Position numbers and translations under genes: made by a program. From NCBI RefSeq assembly GCF_004115215.2, contig NW_024396724.1:1345964-1409963 (forward strand): a stretch of 64,000 bases of DNA, in the 5' to 3' direction. How positions within the stretch are numbered: position 1 is the stretch's first letter; each line of letters begins with the position of its first letter. Origin of the DNA: Ornithorhynchus anatinus (taxonomy: Eukaryota > Chordata > Mammalia > Monotremata > Ornithorhynchidae). The notes beneath the pieces were generated by a model, which was given only the letters and a program-made list of their open reading frames with translations, did not search any database and was not told the origin of the DNA. This document shows, piece after piece, positions 34,335 to 46,312 of the stretch.

Positions 34335-34494
34335 CATTCATTTTTTCATTCAATGAATCGTATTTATTGAGCATTTACTGTGTGCAAAGCTGTAGTAAGC
34401 AGCAACCTCTTGGGAGAGTACAATAGAACAACAGACACATTCCGCCCACAGTGAGCTCACAGTCTAGAGGGGGAGACAGACAGTCTAGAGGGGC
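34335..34494 (-). repeat. L2 LINE 3' end
   Basis: CATTCAATGAATCGTATTTATTG to GTCTAGAGGGGGAGACAGAC, with a short local duplication of GACAGTCTAGAGGGG. Confidence 0.82.
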
Positions 34495-34747
34495 AGGATT
34501 TACAGGTAGGAAGTGTTCTGCATCTAGTGTAAAGTCTTTGCTGGAGGCAGCCTAGGAGAAGCAACCGAAGATTTAGCTTCCCACCTGCTATTACACCCTA
34601 CCACATCAACAGAAGGCAGGAAAAACAGCTCTGGATTATGGAGAAAGAATGAGATTGAGTTGGAATCTGAAGGGCTTCACTAATCTGTCCTCCAGAGGCA
34701 GAAGCCTGGTCCAGGAGGAAAATGCAGTGTCAAGCCCTTGCCCGTCA

Positions 34748-35515
34748 TATTCATCTATTCATTTGATTGTATTTATTGAGCATATTTACTTAGCTTACAG
34801 TGTGTAGAAACTGTACTAAGCACTTGGGAGAGTACAGTATAACAATCAACAGACTCATTCCCTGCCCACAATAAGCTTACAGTCTGCAATTCAAGTCGGG
34901 GTGATGCAGAAAGGAATGGGAGGAGGGGAAAGGGTGGGGGGGGCTTAGTTAGGGAAGTCCTCCTGGACAAGTGCCCTCCAGAAGGCTTTGGAGTAGGGGA
35001 AAGTAATTGCTTGTCGAATTTTTAGAGGGAGGACTTTCCAGGGCAGAGGCAGGACATGGGCAAGAGGTCAGAGGCAAGATAGACAAGATCGAGGTACATT
35101 GAGAAGGTTAGCGTTAGAGGAGCGATGTGTGTTGGCTGGGTTGTAGGAGGAGAGAAGCAAGGTGATGTAAGAGGGGACAAGGTGATTGAGTGCTTTCAAG
35201 CCAATAGGTGGTGGTGAATAGGCAACCACTGGAATTTTTTGTGGAGTCCTGAATGTTTCTGTAGAAAAATGACTCGGGCAGCAGAGTGTAGTATGGATTA
35301 GAGTGGGGAAAGGCAGGAGGCTGGGATGTCAGCAAGGAGGCTGATGCAGTAATTAAGGTGGGGTAGGATGAGTGATTGTACTAATGTGGAAGCATTTTGG
35401 ATGGAGAGGAGAGGGCTGATTTTAGCAGTGTCATGAAGGTGGGACTGACAGAATTTAGTGATGGATTGAATATGCGGGGTTGAATGAGAGAGGAGTCAAG
35501 GCTAAGAGAGGAGTC
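34748..35515 (-). repeat. L2 LINE, long reverse fragment
   Basis: Tail TTGATTGTATTTATTGAGC, then ORF2 end sequences (GCAACCACTGGAATTTTTTG, CTGATGCAGTAATTAAGG) up to about 35515. Bases 34495-34747 carry nothing recognised. Confidence 0.8.
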
Positions 35516-36780
35516 AGCTTCTGGCAGTCTAGACTTGCCTCATCTGGGTGAGCAGCGGACTGAATTCAACTCTCTTACGGCACCTGAAAAGAGCTCTGCA
35601 GGCAGTAGAAGAGTAACTCTGAATGATCAGTGTGAAGAGGGTAGAAGTCACTTTGACCATTAAAAATTCATTATGCTAATTATGCTGCTCTTCCTTTCAG
35701 CTCTATCAGGGCTCTGCTTCTATGGTCCAGCCAAATTCCAGGAATACTCAAACTTCCTAGAGATGCTATTCCCTATCAAAACAATATTCCCCAGACAGTC
35801 AACTCATGCTTGTGGGACAGAATAGGAACTTTGGGCCCCAGAGCCAGGCTGACTTCAAATTTCTGACTGAATAAGATAGTTTTGATTAGGGTAGCAGGAT
35901 GATAAGGAATCTCTTTTTCCTTCTGACCACTGAAACTCTCTCCTAACTGCTTCAAGCCATATGTGGCCTCCATTAGTACTTGATGTACTGGAGCAAAGGA
36001 TTTTCCCAGGATCCTATTGGTCCAGCGTCAACTTGTGGAGTTCCCTCTTTGAGAATGCCTGAGGACCAGAACTGTATTCTCCCTCACAAACTAGTGGAAT
36101 CTCTGGAGGGGGAAAGTACACTCCTTTTTCAGAAGGCAATGCTGCCCACCAGCCCACATTTGGCTCTCCTTTTGGGTGCGAGGGTCCCTAAGTCACCAAC
36201 TACAACATAGTATGAGAATGCCCCTCTAACACCCACATCAATTCTCTGTCAGGCACAGGTAAATGCTATTTGGGGGTAGAAACTCATTCTTTTCTATTTA
36301 CTCCTCCCAAGATCCTACCTTAGGGCTCTACACTCAGTAAGTACCAAGTGCCTTAGGTACTCGGCAAATGCTATTACTTATGGTGATAGACCTTTGTGTA
36401 TTTTCTGGAGGTATGACAAATTTCCTGATGAATCTGTGTAAATGTGGCTTCTAGGATGTGTCCAATAAATGCTGCTAATGTAAAGAAATGGTGCCAAGCT
36501 CTTTCTCTTTGGTAAAGCCAGTAGTCATAATCACTACTACTCTGAACACTAGTGAGTAAATATTTTCAAAGAAAATCTGTAAGACCAAACCAGCAACTCG
36601 ATAGTCACTGAAATGAATATTCCAGTATTTTTATAGGATTGTGGGTCTTTGCATCATTTCCCCAAGGCTTCATGGATACCAAACGTCCTCCTCTCCCCAT
36701 CTCAGTCTCTCCAGTGACTTCTCCCCACTGGCTCACCCTCAGCTTCCCGAAGGACCAAATGGGATCTGGATAACTTGAAT
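35516..36780. other. Gene-free, partly duplicated
   Basis: 35545-35790 matches 38080-38190 plus 38690-38830 (GAGCTCTGCAGGCAGTAGAAG / GAGCTTTGCAGGCAGCAAAGG; CTTTCAGCTCT / CCTTCAGCTCTG). From 35791 to 36780 I see no gene, RNA or clear repeat. Confidence 0.4.
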
Positions 36781-38180
36781 TGTAATGGACAGACCCTGCT
36801 CTGATGTGCCTCCTTCTTCCATCACACGCTAGTGGATCCTCTTTGTTCAAGTTTTGTTTTTCAAGCCTGCACATCAAAGGAGAAAGCATTTATGAGGGTG
36901 TGGGTGGAAGAAGGCATGGAATTATCAGAAAATATCTCAAGATAAAAAGGAGAGAAGAGGTAATGCCTGCAAAATTGGCCCCGAGCTGATCCAGAAACCG
37001 ATCTCCTAACCTTCTAAAAGCTCACATCATCATTATGGTATTTGTTATGCACTTACTGCATTCTAAGCCCTGTAACAATCACTGATTGAGAAATAACAAG
37101 AACAGGTCAAACAGACTGTAAGCCTCATATGGGATGGGGACTCGAAGTGAGTGATTGAAAATGAATGCATTACTTTTTATAGAGGCAGGGTTTTTGCAAT
37201 GCTTTACAAACCTGAAGCATTTTGAAGATCTAAACAGACTGTGGAGTCAAATACAGTTGTCCAATTACTGTGTAGGCCAATGGGACACTCACTTCATTGT
37301 AAAACCCAGCTCTACTCTAACTACATGGCAAAGTGAACCTCGAACCACACAGTGTCCACTGTAGTATCACTGACCCCATGTCTGAAAAAGCACTGTCAAA
37401 AACTGTATCTTTAGATGTGAAGAAGAGCAACATAGATCATAATTGGATTGCAGGAAAGCACTAATATATCCTTATCAACATTGTTGCAAACACTGTAATC
37501 ATTATCATTATTCCTGTCCTTTGGTAGATGATGACTTTGTGACAAGCACTATACTAAGCACTGGGAAAAGATACTCGGATATTGAAGTATATGCAGCACC
37601 ATGGTATGCTAGCAGATGAAAGGAATTATGTGTCTCTCAAAAAAGCACCTTGAACAACTCAACTCAACTCATATTTGGGATGGGCATTACCACCACCATT
37701 TTTGGGAGAAACTACCTGGAAGCCATCATGCAGAAAGGGTTACGGCAATAAATTTGAATAAGACTGCATGATTGGTCCTCACAAAATGATTGGTTACAGG
37801 GGAGCTTTTAAAGATGGCATAGGGTCCACCCTTTCCACACTGCACCATGGGAGAAGCCTTCTTGGTGGAGTTGGCCTGGAAGCCGGTTTGAAAGCATGGG
37901 AGAAGACAGACCAGGAGCAGTAATAGAAAGGTGTGCTCCCTTCCTCCTACTGAACCAGTCCTTATCTCCAAAGCGTGGGGAGTATGGCCATGAAAAAGAG
38001 AGGAAGCATGAGGCTGCGTGTGAAACTGGAGGGAGGAGCCTCATCAAGGACAATACACATGAGTGTCTGTAAAGACCCTTCCAATCGTGTCCAGCTTGAT
38101 GCCAGTATAGGTGGGCCCTACCTAATCCTGCTAAGGTGCTGACATGAGCTTTGCAGGCAGCAAAGGAATAATTCTGAATG
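36781..38180. other. Duplicated pair C, copy 2
   Basis: Paralogous to 33290-35680 in scattered blocks. It contains a MON scrap in reverse at 37024-37075 (ATTATGGTATTTGTTATGC) and a MIR/L2-like scrap near 37540-37575. No gene is recognised, and frames in the ORF-like stretches are not shared with copy 1. Confidence 0.4.
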
Positions 38181-38667
38181 TTTGACCCTCTCCCCTACTT
38201 TCCCATCCTTCCCTGCAGTATCCTCAGAGGAGATCTCCTCTCCTCACAAGTGCCACCCCCTCCACCTACGCCTCGGACCCCATTCCCGCTCACCTTATAA
38301 AAACCATAGCCCCTGCCCTCCTCCCCTCCTTAACTTCTATCTATAACCACTCACTCTCCAATGGCCTCTTCCCCTCTGCCTTCAAACATGCCTTTGTCTC
38401 CCCCATCCTAAAAAAACCCTCTCTCGAACCCACTTCCCCTTCCAGTTATCGCCCTATCTCCCTACTACCCTTCCTTTCCAAGATCCTAGAACGAGTCGTT
38501 TACACTCGCTGCTTAGATTTGTTCTTATCTGTCCGTCTCACCCGATTAGACTGTAAACCCGTCAAAGGGCAGGGACTGTCTCTACCTGTTACCGATTTGT
38601 ACATTCCAAGCGCTTAGTACAGTGCTCTGCACATAGTAAGCACTCAATAAATACTGTTGAATGAAAG
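38181..38667 (+). repeat. L2 LINE with internal deletion
   Basis: Bases 38181-38516 match the front part of the long L2 (TATCCTCAGAGGAGATCTCC, CGAGTCGTTTACACTCGC; compare 19760-20045). Then at TTGTTCTTATCTGTC it jumps straight to the L2 3' end (AGACTGTAAACCCGTCAAAG to AATAAATACTGTTGAATG). The RT region in between is missing, and both parts look equally young. Confidence 0.82.
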
Positions 38668-39116
38668 GAGACCAAAGACAATCTGTTTATAATTAACTCA
38701 GTGTGCTGTTTCTCCCCTGATCCCCTTCAGCTCTGAGCCTAGACTTGGCCTAGAGTAATGAGGAACAGATTCTAGATTTCCTCATACCACTCGGGGATGC
38801 AATTCTCTTTCAATACAAGATGTCCAGAGAGCTCAAAAGTCATGGGGGTAAGTATTTAGGCGTTTGGAGCCCAGTGCATATTAAGTAATTTCATCAAATG
38901 AATCGATGGATAAAATTTGTTAGATGTTTACTTTGAGGAAATCTCTGTATTCATTCTTCAGGACAATATGATATGGTTGCTAGACATGATCCCTGTCCTC
39001 AAGGAACTTATGGGGAGACAGATAGTGAAATATATTAAAGTTTAGGAAAGCAACAAGGATAGGGATAGGTACTTGAGTGTTTTGAGGTTTAGGATGGCAT
39101 GAGTACTTAAGTGGAT
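38668..39116 (-). repeat. Duplicated pair C remainder and old L2
   Basis: 38690-38830 continues the match to 35660-35790. From about 38900 an old reverse L2 is seen (GATCCCTGTCCTCAAGG, TATGGGGAGACAGATAG). No gene. Confidence 0.45.
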
Positions 39117-39152
39117 ATTGGTTGGCTTTAAAGCATTTTAAAGCCAACCAAT
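39117..39152. repeat. Perfect inverted repeat (16-bp arms, 4-nt loop)
   Basis: ATTGGTTGGCTTTAAA at 39117-39132 is the exact reverse complement of 39137-39152, around a GCAT loop. It lies at the join of a reverse and a forward L2 segment. Confidence 0.85.
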
Positions 39153-39680
39153 GGCTATAAACCACTTAATTATCTTGCCCCCTACTATCTCACCTGGTTA
39201 CTCTTCTACTACAACCTAGCCTATACACTTGTTTTCTCTAATGCTAACCTTCTCACAGTACCTCGATCTCATCTATCATGCCACTGACCTTTTCGCCAAG
39301 TCCTGCTTCTGCCCGGAATGCCCTTCCTCCTCGTATCAGACAGATTATTGCTCTCCCCCTACTTCAAAGCCTTACTGAAGGCACATCTTCTTCAAGAAAC
39401 CTTCCCTGACTAAGCCCTCCTCTCCTCTTCTCCCACTGCCTTTTGTGTGGCTCTTACTTGCTCCTCCCTCCCATTCCCCCAGCACATATGTATATATCTG
39501 TATATATCTGTAATTTATTCATTTGTTTATTTATAGTGATGTCTGTCTCTTCCTCTAGACTGTGAGCTTGTTGTGGGCAGGAATGTGATTGTTGTTATAC
39601 TGTACTCTCCCAAGCGCTTAGTACAGTGCTTTGCACACAGTAAGAGCTCAATAAATATGAATGAATGAGTGAATGAATGA
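39153..39680 (+). repeat. L2 LINE 3' part
   Basis: Late ORF2 (TTCTCTAATGCTAACCTTC, AGGCACATCTTCTTCAAG), ending AATAAATATGAATGAATGAG. Confidence 0.85.
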
Positions 39681-40116
39681 AAGTGGGATGGAGGAAGCAG
39701 TACAGGAAGAAAATAAGGTGGGGGGATGACGGCTTATCCTGGGGGACCTCCTGGTGGAGGTATGATTTCATTAAGGTTTTGTAGCTAAGGAGAGTATTGA
39801 TCTATAAGGTACATAAAAGGAGGTATTCCAGGCAGGAGGGAGGGTGAAGAAATGGTCAGTGGCAGGTGAGTTGAGAGCCAGGAACAGTGAACACATTGGT
39901 ATTAGAGGGATGAAGTGTGTGGGCTGGGTTGTAGTGAGAGACAAGCGAGGATAGGTAAAGTGGAGAGTGTTGACTGAGGACCTTGAATCTGATAGTGAGG
40001 AGTTTGTGCTTGATAGAGAGTTGAATGGGCTGCCATTGGAGGCATTTATAAAGCAGGAGAGAGTTTCAGGCCAGAGTATGGATGTCAACAAGGGGTCACC
40101 AGCTTGATAGGCAAGA
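39681..40116 (-). repeat. L2 LINE reverse segment
   Basis: GTATTCCAGGCAGGAGGGAGG and GTGTGTGGGCTGGGTTGTAG are L2 in reverse. The segment continues at 40283-40385 and 40973-41050 around later insertions. Confidence 0.7.
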
Positions 40117-40282
40117 TTGATTGTATTTATTGCTATTGTTCTTGTCTGTCAGTCTCCCCCGATTAGACTGTAAGCCCGTCCAAGGGCAGGGACTGTCTCT
40201 GTTACCGATTTGTACACTCCAAGCGCATAGTACAGTGCTCTGCACATAGTAAGCGCTCAGTAAATACTATTGAATGAATGAA
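40117..40282 (+). repeat. L2 LINE 3' end, young
   Basis: TCCCCCGATTAGACTGTAAGC to AAATACTATTGAATGAATG. Nested in the older reverse L2. Confidence 0.88.
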
Positions 40283-40385
40283 GATTGAGATACAGTGAAT
40301 AGATTGGCATGAGATAAGGAGAGTGTGGGGGCTAAGTTGTGGTAGGAAATCAATGAGGAAAGATAGTATTAGATAAAACGATTGA

Positions 40386-40972
40386 TTTTAACGATTCTTT
40401 AAGAATCTCGAGTGATTGCCCATTCTCTTCCACATCAACAACAACTCTTTGCCACTGACTTTAAAGCATTCAATCACCTAGCCCCCTCCTACCTCACCTT
40501 GTTGCTCTCCTATGACAACCCAGCCCACACATATTGCTCTTCTAATGGCATCTTTCTCACTGTACCTCGATCTCACCTATCTCACGGCTGATCTTTCCAT
40601 CACATCCTGCCTCTGGCCTGCAATATCCTTCCACTCCATATCCTACATATTATACTCTTCCCACCTTCAGACCCTTATTGAAGATACATTTCCTCCAAGA
40701 GACCTTCCCTGCCTAAGCCCTCCTTTTCTCTTTTCGCACTCCCCTTGGTGTCACTCTAATTCTCTCTCTTTACACCCCACTCCCTCAGCCCCACAGCCCT
40801 TATTTACATATTCATAATTGATTTATTTATATCAATGTCTGTCTCCCCCTCTAGACTGAGCTCTTTGGGGGCGGGGAATATTTAACCAACTCTGCTGTAA
40901 TATGTCTTCTCCCAAGTGCTAAGTATCATGTTCTGCACATAGTAAGTGCTCAGGAAATAATAACTGACTGAT
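40386..40972 (+). repeat. L2 LINE 3' part
   Basis: ATCTCGAGTGATTGCCCATTC to GTGCTCAGGAAATAATAACTG. Older, and lacks the TGAA tail. Confidence 0.78.
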
Positions 40973-41051
40973 TGGATTGAAATGGGGACAGGCAGGAGGC
41001 TGGGCTGTCAACAAGGAGGCTGATGCAGAAGTCAAGACGGATATATAAGTT

Positions 41052-41888
41052 CATTCAATAGTATTTATTGAGCGCTTACTATGTGCAGAGCACTGTACTA
41101 AGCGCTTGGGATGAACAAGTCGGCAACAGATAGAGACAGTCCCTGCCGTTTGACGGGCTTACAGTCTAATCGGGGGAGATGGACAGACAAGAACAATGGC
41201 AATAAACAGCGTCAAGGGGAAGAACATCTCGTAAAAACAATGGCAACTAAATAGAATCAAGGCGTTGTACAATTCATTAACAAAATAAATAGGGTAACGA
41301 AAATATATACAGTTGAGCGGACGAGTACAGTGCTGTGGGGATGGGAAGGGAGAGGTGGAGGAGCAGAGGGAAAAGGGGAAAATGAGGCTTTAGCTGCGGA
41401 GAGGTAAAGGGGGGATGGCAGAGGGAGTAGAGGGGGAAGAGGAGCTCAGTCTGGGAACGCCTCTTGGAGGAGGTGATTTTTAAGTAGGGTTTTGAAGAGG
41501 GAAAGAGAATCAGTTTGGCGGAGGTGAGGAGGGAGGGCGTTCCAGGACCGCGGGAGGACGTGACCCAGGGGTCGATGGCGGGATAGGCGAGACCGAGGGA
41601 CGGTGAGGAGGTGGGCGGCAGAGGAGCGGAGCGTGCAGGGTGGGCGGTAGAAAGAGAGAAGGGAGGAGAGGTAGGAAGGAGCAAGGTGATGGAGAGCCTT
41701 GAAGCCTAGAGTGAGGAGTTTTTGTTTGGAGCGGAGGTCGATAGGCAACCACTGGAGTTGTTTAAGAAGGGGAGTGACATGCCCAGATCGTTTCTGCAGG
41801 AAGATGAGCCGGGCAGCGGAGTGAAGAATAGACCGGAGCGGGGTGAGAGAGGAGGAAGGAAGGTCAGAGAGAAGTCTAATATAAGTAT
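41052..41888 (-). repeat. L2 LINE, young 3' part
   Basis: Tail TTCATTCAATAGTATTTATTG at 41052. On the reverse strand the late ORF2 is readable almost unbroken for about 100 residues (KQKLLTLGFKALHHLAPSYL, SLLSFYRPPCTLRSSAAHLL, FKTLLKNHLLQEAFPD), so it is one of the youngest L2 copies here. Confidence 0.9.
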
Positions 41889-42596
41889 TAGAGCATGGGT
41901 CTCATTTGTGTACAGAGGGATCGAAGGGGCCATGCATGGAGCATTCTGGGTTGGGCTGGGGTTTGCCATGTTGTAAATGTGGATGGAAAGACTCTAGGCC
42001 GACCCCATCTAGGCCAACAGGGCCACACATCTGACAATTATGGTACCAGTGGGGTGGTTGTTTTACGCACCTCCACACCAGCTGGATGTATTCGCTGCCT
42101 GTCACCAGCTGCATGGCACAAATCTTCTGGCACATTTGTACGCCTCTTTCATTAACTCACTCCAGCTCCACTACTGTCATGTTATCTCCAACTCCACCTT
42201 CCCAGGTACTCCTTCCCGAATGATATTTTTTTTCCCCAGACATGGCTCCTTTCCCTGCCACAACCCCTCCAGATTTCCTGAAACCCAAACCTCTGCTCAA
42301 CCCTTCCCCATTCAGTTCTGATCCATTTCTTGCTTCTCAAGACAGCAGAGCCTGAGCAGAGTGACACGTTTAACAAACACATGTGGGACAGGCTTGAGAT
42401 TTTGGGTTGTGGAGCCAACACAACGTCTTCCATTGGGTTGTGGATAAATCACTCCTCTGTCCCCAGCTGCCCCACTTGAAATGGCTACTGAAAATTCAAA
42501 TCCCATGGCCAATTAGGCCATAATGGAGAACCCACCTTTTCTACCGTCTCAAACGTGAGAGAGCCAAAATGCCATACTCCTATCCTTCTAAGCAGG
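41889..42596. other. No gene recognised
   Basis: Single-copy sequence. If the promoter block at 46313-46480 served a V1R at the usual distance, its coding exon would fall near here, but no V1R motif is found on either strand. Confidence 0.4.
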
Positions 42597-42852
42597 GAGA
42601 GGAAGCATAGCTCAGTGTAAAGAACATGGGCTTGTGAGTCAGAGGTCATGGGTTCTAATTCCTGCTCCACCACTTGTCTGCTGTTTGACCTTGGGCAATT
42701 CACTTAACTTCTCTGTGCCTCAGTTACCTCATCTGTAAAATAGGGATGAACACTGTGAGCTCTACGTGGGACAACCTGATTATCTTGTATCTACCCCAGC
42801 ACTTAAAATAATGCTTGGCACATAGTAAGCGCTTAACAAATACCAACATTAT
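42597..42852 (+). repeat. MON-1 SINE
   Basis: GAGGAAGCATAGCTCAGTG to AAATACCAACATTATCC. Confidence 0.92.
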
Positions 42853-43639
42853 CCTTCACATCTCTCTTCCACTGGCCCCATGGCTCACCAGTATAACCCA
42901 AAGGGAGATATCAACATCTCCCTTCCTCTTAAACAGAAGGTCTGGAGGAGGTGATTACACCTTCCCTGTGCCCAATCCCCTCCCCTCAATTCCCATCTTA
43001 CCTGGACGGTGGGGCAGTTGAGGAGGTCATATCGCCCCCGACCTGTAAAGCTGGGAGAGAATGCAGATCTGAGGTAATGCTGCTCTGTCCACAGAGCATT
43101 TTCCAGTGAAAGTGGGAGCCCGTCAATTCTACATCTTCCACCTGGGAAACTTCATCGAGTCTTAGCCTAGGCCACGCCATTGCCCAGTGATGGCCCCCCA
43201 AACCCTGTTCTGTTGTGGAACACATGGCATTGTGATGTCACCACTCCCAAGGGGATGGGGCCCTTGCCTGGGGTGAAGCCGTTCAGGGCACAATTTCCTG
43301 TGGTAAGAAAGATGTCAGTATGGGTCTCGGGGATGAGCACAGAACAGAGCCAACCTGACTCTTGCCATCTACTCCCCAGAATCAGTCTTTCATCTGCAGC
43401 TTGAGAAAAATGACTGAGTAGAAAAAAGTTTAATCACTTAATAAAGCAACTTTTGTCTCAGCTTGAGTGAATTCATCAGAAAAGTAGATCTACATTGTTC
43501 TTCCTAGTCCATTTCTCCTTATTCTCTCAGTGTTTTTGGCCCTTCTTCCGCACCTCTGAATTGCCTTCCTTTCTCCCCAGTTCCCAAAAATTCTTTTTGC
43601 GTGAAATTTATTTTTGCAAGTATTTGTCATGCTGTTACA
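42853..43639 (-). other. Non-repeat island with splice-like sites
   Basis: On the minus strand a CTTTACAG acceptor-like site, an open stretch RGRYDLLNCPTVQ and a CCAG/GTAAGATG donor-like site lie at about 43052-42998. An upstream CTTACCACAG/GAAATTGTGCC sits at about 43297. I do not recognise the peptides, and the upstream stretch runs into a stop. It could be a decayed exon pair or chance. Confidence 0.25.
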
Positions 43640-43945
43640 ACAATCAATCAATGGTATTTACTGTGTGCTTACTTTGTGCAGAGCAATATACTACGCCCTT
43701 GGGAGAGTACAATACAATAGAGTTCATAATCACAATCCCTGCCCACAATAAGTTTACAGTCTATAGTGGACAACAGACAATATGAATGAATAATTTATAA
43801 TACATAATTTTAGATAGGTAAATAAGTGGTGTGTGGCTGAGGGTTGGGTGAATATCAAATGCACAAAGGTCAAAAAAACCAAGATAACACTTGAAGGAGA
43901 GGGAACTGGAGAAAAGAGGCCTTTATCAAGGAAGGTCTCATGGAG
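43640..43945 (-). repeat. L2 LINE 3' part
   Basis: CAATCAATCAATGGTATTTAC to GAAGGTCTCATGG, moderately old. Confidence 0.78.
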
Positions 43946-44623
43946 GATCTTAATGAGTTGACTTTGCTTTGTCCACTCTCCAACCTCTTCCACACCCAGC
44001 AGTCTTCACCCTCTAGAGTTAAAAAGATGAGGAGGGTCAAAGCCTGGGAAGCAATGCTTGGGGGAGAAGAGAGGTTTAGAGGGTGGGGGTTATTTAAGGA
44101 AGAAAGAGTTGGGGAAGGGAGAAAGTTGGAGAAAACCCAAGGTTAGTGGGGTCAGGATTTTGGATGATGGGGAGCACAGAGGAAGGGTGCCTTAGAGAAG
44201 GTGGGCATGCAGAGATGGAAAGGAAGCTCGGTGATGATGAAGGAAGCCCTTTCTCCTCCACCTCTGCCTTCCTCTTCCCCCATCCCAATCTGGTTTCAAC
44301 TCCTTCATGTGTCAAGCCCAGGTAAAGGGGGCAGGAGGTAGTGATGAGCTCTGTAGTGATGGCAGCAGGAATGGTAGAGCAGGAAGTGGAAGGTGAGAGA
44401 TATGGGGGTGTGTATGTGATGTAGGGAGAGAGGACAGGAAAGCTGAAAGCCACAGAATCCCTGGGAGAGACAAGACTCACATGGACTCTAATGGGGTTGG
44501 GATGGACGGGAAAGGGGGTTGAACACATATCTTCAGAGGCTTCTAGAGGAGTAACTCTCCTATGATGGAGGAAGATCTGGCTTCTTTCCCATCAGCCCAA
44601 CTAATGTGCTACAACAGCTCTCT
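43946..44623. other. No gene recognised
   Basis: Purine-rich plus strand. The 144-codon frame on the minus strand (44094-44528) is low-complexity Pro/Ser-rich and shows no family motif, so I do not call it. Confidence 0.35.
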
Positions 44624-44692
44624 AATTCATTGATTCAATCGTATTCATTGAGCACTTACTATGTGCAGAGCACTGTACTAAGAGCTTGGAAT
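44624..44692 (-). repeat. L2 LINE 3' end, short
   Basis: CATTGATTCAATCGTATTC to CTGTACTAAGAGCTTGG. Confidence 0.75.
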
Positions 44693-45378
44693 TCTCTCTA
44701 ATGTTTGTGAAGAAACAAAATCAGGGTTCCACCTCAGAATGGGATCTAACTGAACTAATGACACCAAAGAGATTTCACTTCCAAAACCATCTGAAACAGA
44801 GAGATCGATTAATGTCTAGTGACTCCCCACAAAATAGGGTTCCACTTCTATGCAGATTCAGATAAAGAAGAGTCATGGAGAAATAAAAACTAGCCAGACT
44901 ATGCAACCAAATAACCAATTTTATATGACCCCCCAAATGCAGTCTATACAGGCAAAATAAAACCTCTTTATAAACGGGGGCAGTGTCAAAGATATGGGTG
45001 GCTTTTCAGCTTAGCGATTTAGTCTCCTGTGGGAAATGACAGGTGAAACTCAGTCCAGTCAAAAACACTGTGGGCCTGAGAACATGCATGAAGGAGTTGA
45101 TTCGAATGCTAATGGCTTCTCCAGCCCCTCACACTCTCTATACCAACTGTGTTGTCCTGGGACATCAGGTATGCCAGGCAAGAATGTTGCACAGTACACA
45201 ATACCTGTAAGAATTTTATCTTTAAAGGTTACTTATGGACAAAGTGACAGGGCATATGTTGACGCTGTATAGACCGTTAGATCACTAGGCAATTGCCAGG
45301 AATATGACCTTGGTAGATCTGCAGATTTAGGGGTGGTCTGTGGGAATAGCTTGAGTCAGAACACTGAAAATCCCTTTA
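44693..45378. other. No gene recognised
   Basis: Single-copy. Nothing seen on either strand. Confidence 0.35.
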
Positions 45379-45600
45379 TTTTGCTCCCTTTATTCACCAC
45401 CCCCAACTCAGCCCCACAGCAAGTATGTACATATTTGCAATTTAATGATTTATATTGATGCCTGTCTCTCCCTTTAGCATATAAATTCACTGTGAGCAGG
45501 GAATGTCTCTACCAACTCTGTTATAGTGTACTCTTCCAGACAGTACAGTGTTCTGTACCCAATAAGTGCTCAGGGAATATGATTGACTGATTGACTAAAG
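45379..45600 (+). repeat. L2 LINE 3' end, old
   Basis: CCCCACAGCAAGTATGTACA to GCTCAGGGAATATGATTGAC. Confidence 0.75.
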
Positions 45601-46312
45601 ACCCCTGGATATGGAGTTAAGAGGGGGATTGTGTCATCTAAGATGAGGAATGGGGGAAGGAGCAGGGGAAGCACACAGGGGAAGGAAAGGAGGAATAGGG
45701 GACAGAAGGAGATGGGGACTGGAAGGAGGGGACAAATGCAGGGAGATGGATAGAGAGAGGAAGGTCAGGACACTAGCTTTTGATGATCTCCTCTCTGTGC
45801 TCCCAAATGCCCTTCCTGCTCCGATGGGATCATGGATTGTTGCTGATCAATGGTGACTTGGTACATGACTGAGAGGGGGTAGGGACTGGTTTCTACCAGG
45901 CCATGGTAACTGCAGTCTCGCTCCCCCCAGTGACAAGGCTGCAGAAAAAGGGAGGGGAAACTGCGGGGCACAGGAAGATGGGTACTGTGCAGCCGCCTCT
46001 CTCTGCCCCAGTCCTGCCTGCCAGTCACCACCTGGTTGCTACCTAGGGCCCGTCTGACTTTGCAGTGGTCATCTGATGGCAGCACGTTGTCTCCTATGTA
46101 TCAAGATTAAAACCAGTTTTTTCCCAAGACCTCGAATAAGAGAGGGTCCAGGCTAATGCTGAGGAGCCTCTGCTCCAAAGGTCCAGGGATTGGGAAGGTG
46201 GAAGCCTTTGAAGAAGGCTCTTCAGGAATGACCAGCCCTGGCTCTCAGGGCAGGAGTTCCTACGAAAAGCCTGAAACCACACTGAGAAGAAAGATGACCT
46301 TATCCTACTCAC
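45601..46312 (-). other. Minus-strand V1R duplicon, intron-like stretch
   Basis: 45850-46312 matches 53830-54296 (GGGGCACAGGAAGATG / GGGGCACAGGGAGATG; CTCTCTCTGCCCCAG; TTTGTCTCCT-like). It lies just downstream (minus sense) of a promoter block. No gene. Confidence 0.5.

Noticed and set aside
41446-41748. 100-codon minus frame as a host protein
   Set aside because: It is the late part of L2 ORF2 (KQKLLTLGFKALHHLAPSYL).
41889-42596. A decayed V1R downstream of the orphan promoter at 46.4 kb
   Set aside because: No V1R motif (LALAN, HRHHRQV, TLYVLL, SPFL) could be found on the minus strand at the expected distance.
44094-44528. 144-codon frame on the minus strand as a gene
   Set aside because: Low-complexity Pro/Ser/Thr-rich translation of purine-rich DNA, no family motif and no splice or promoter context.
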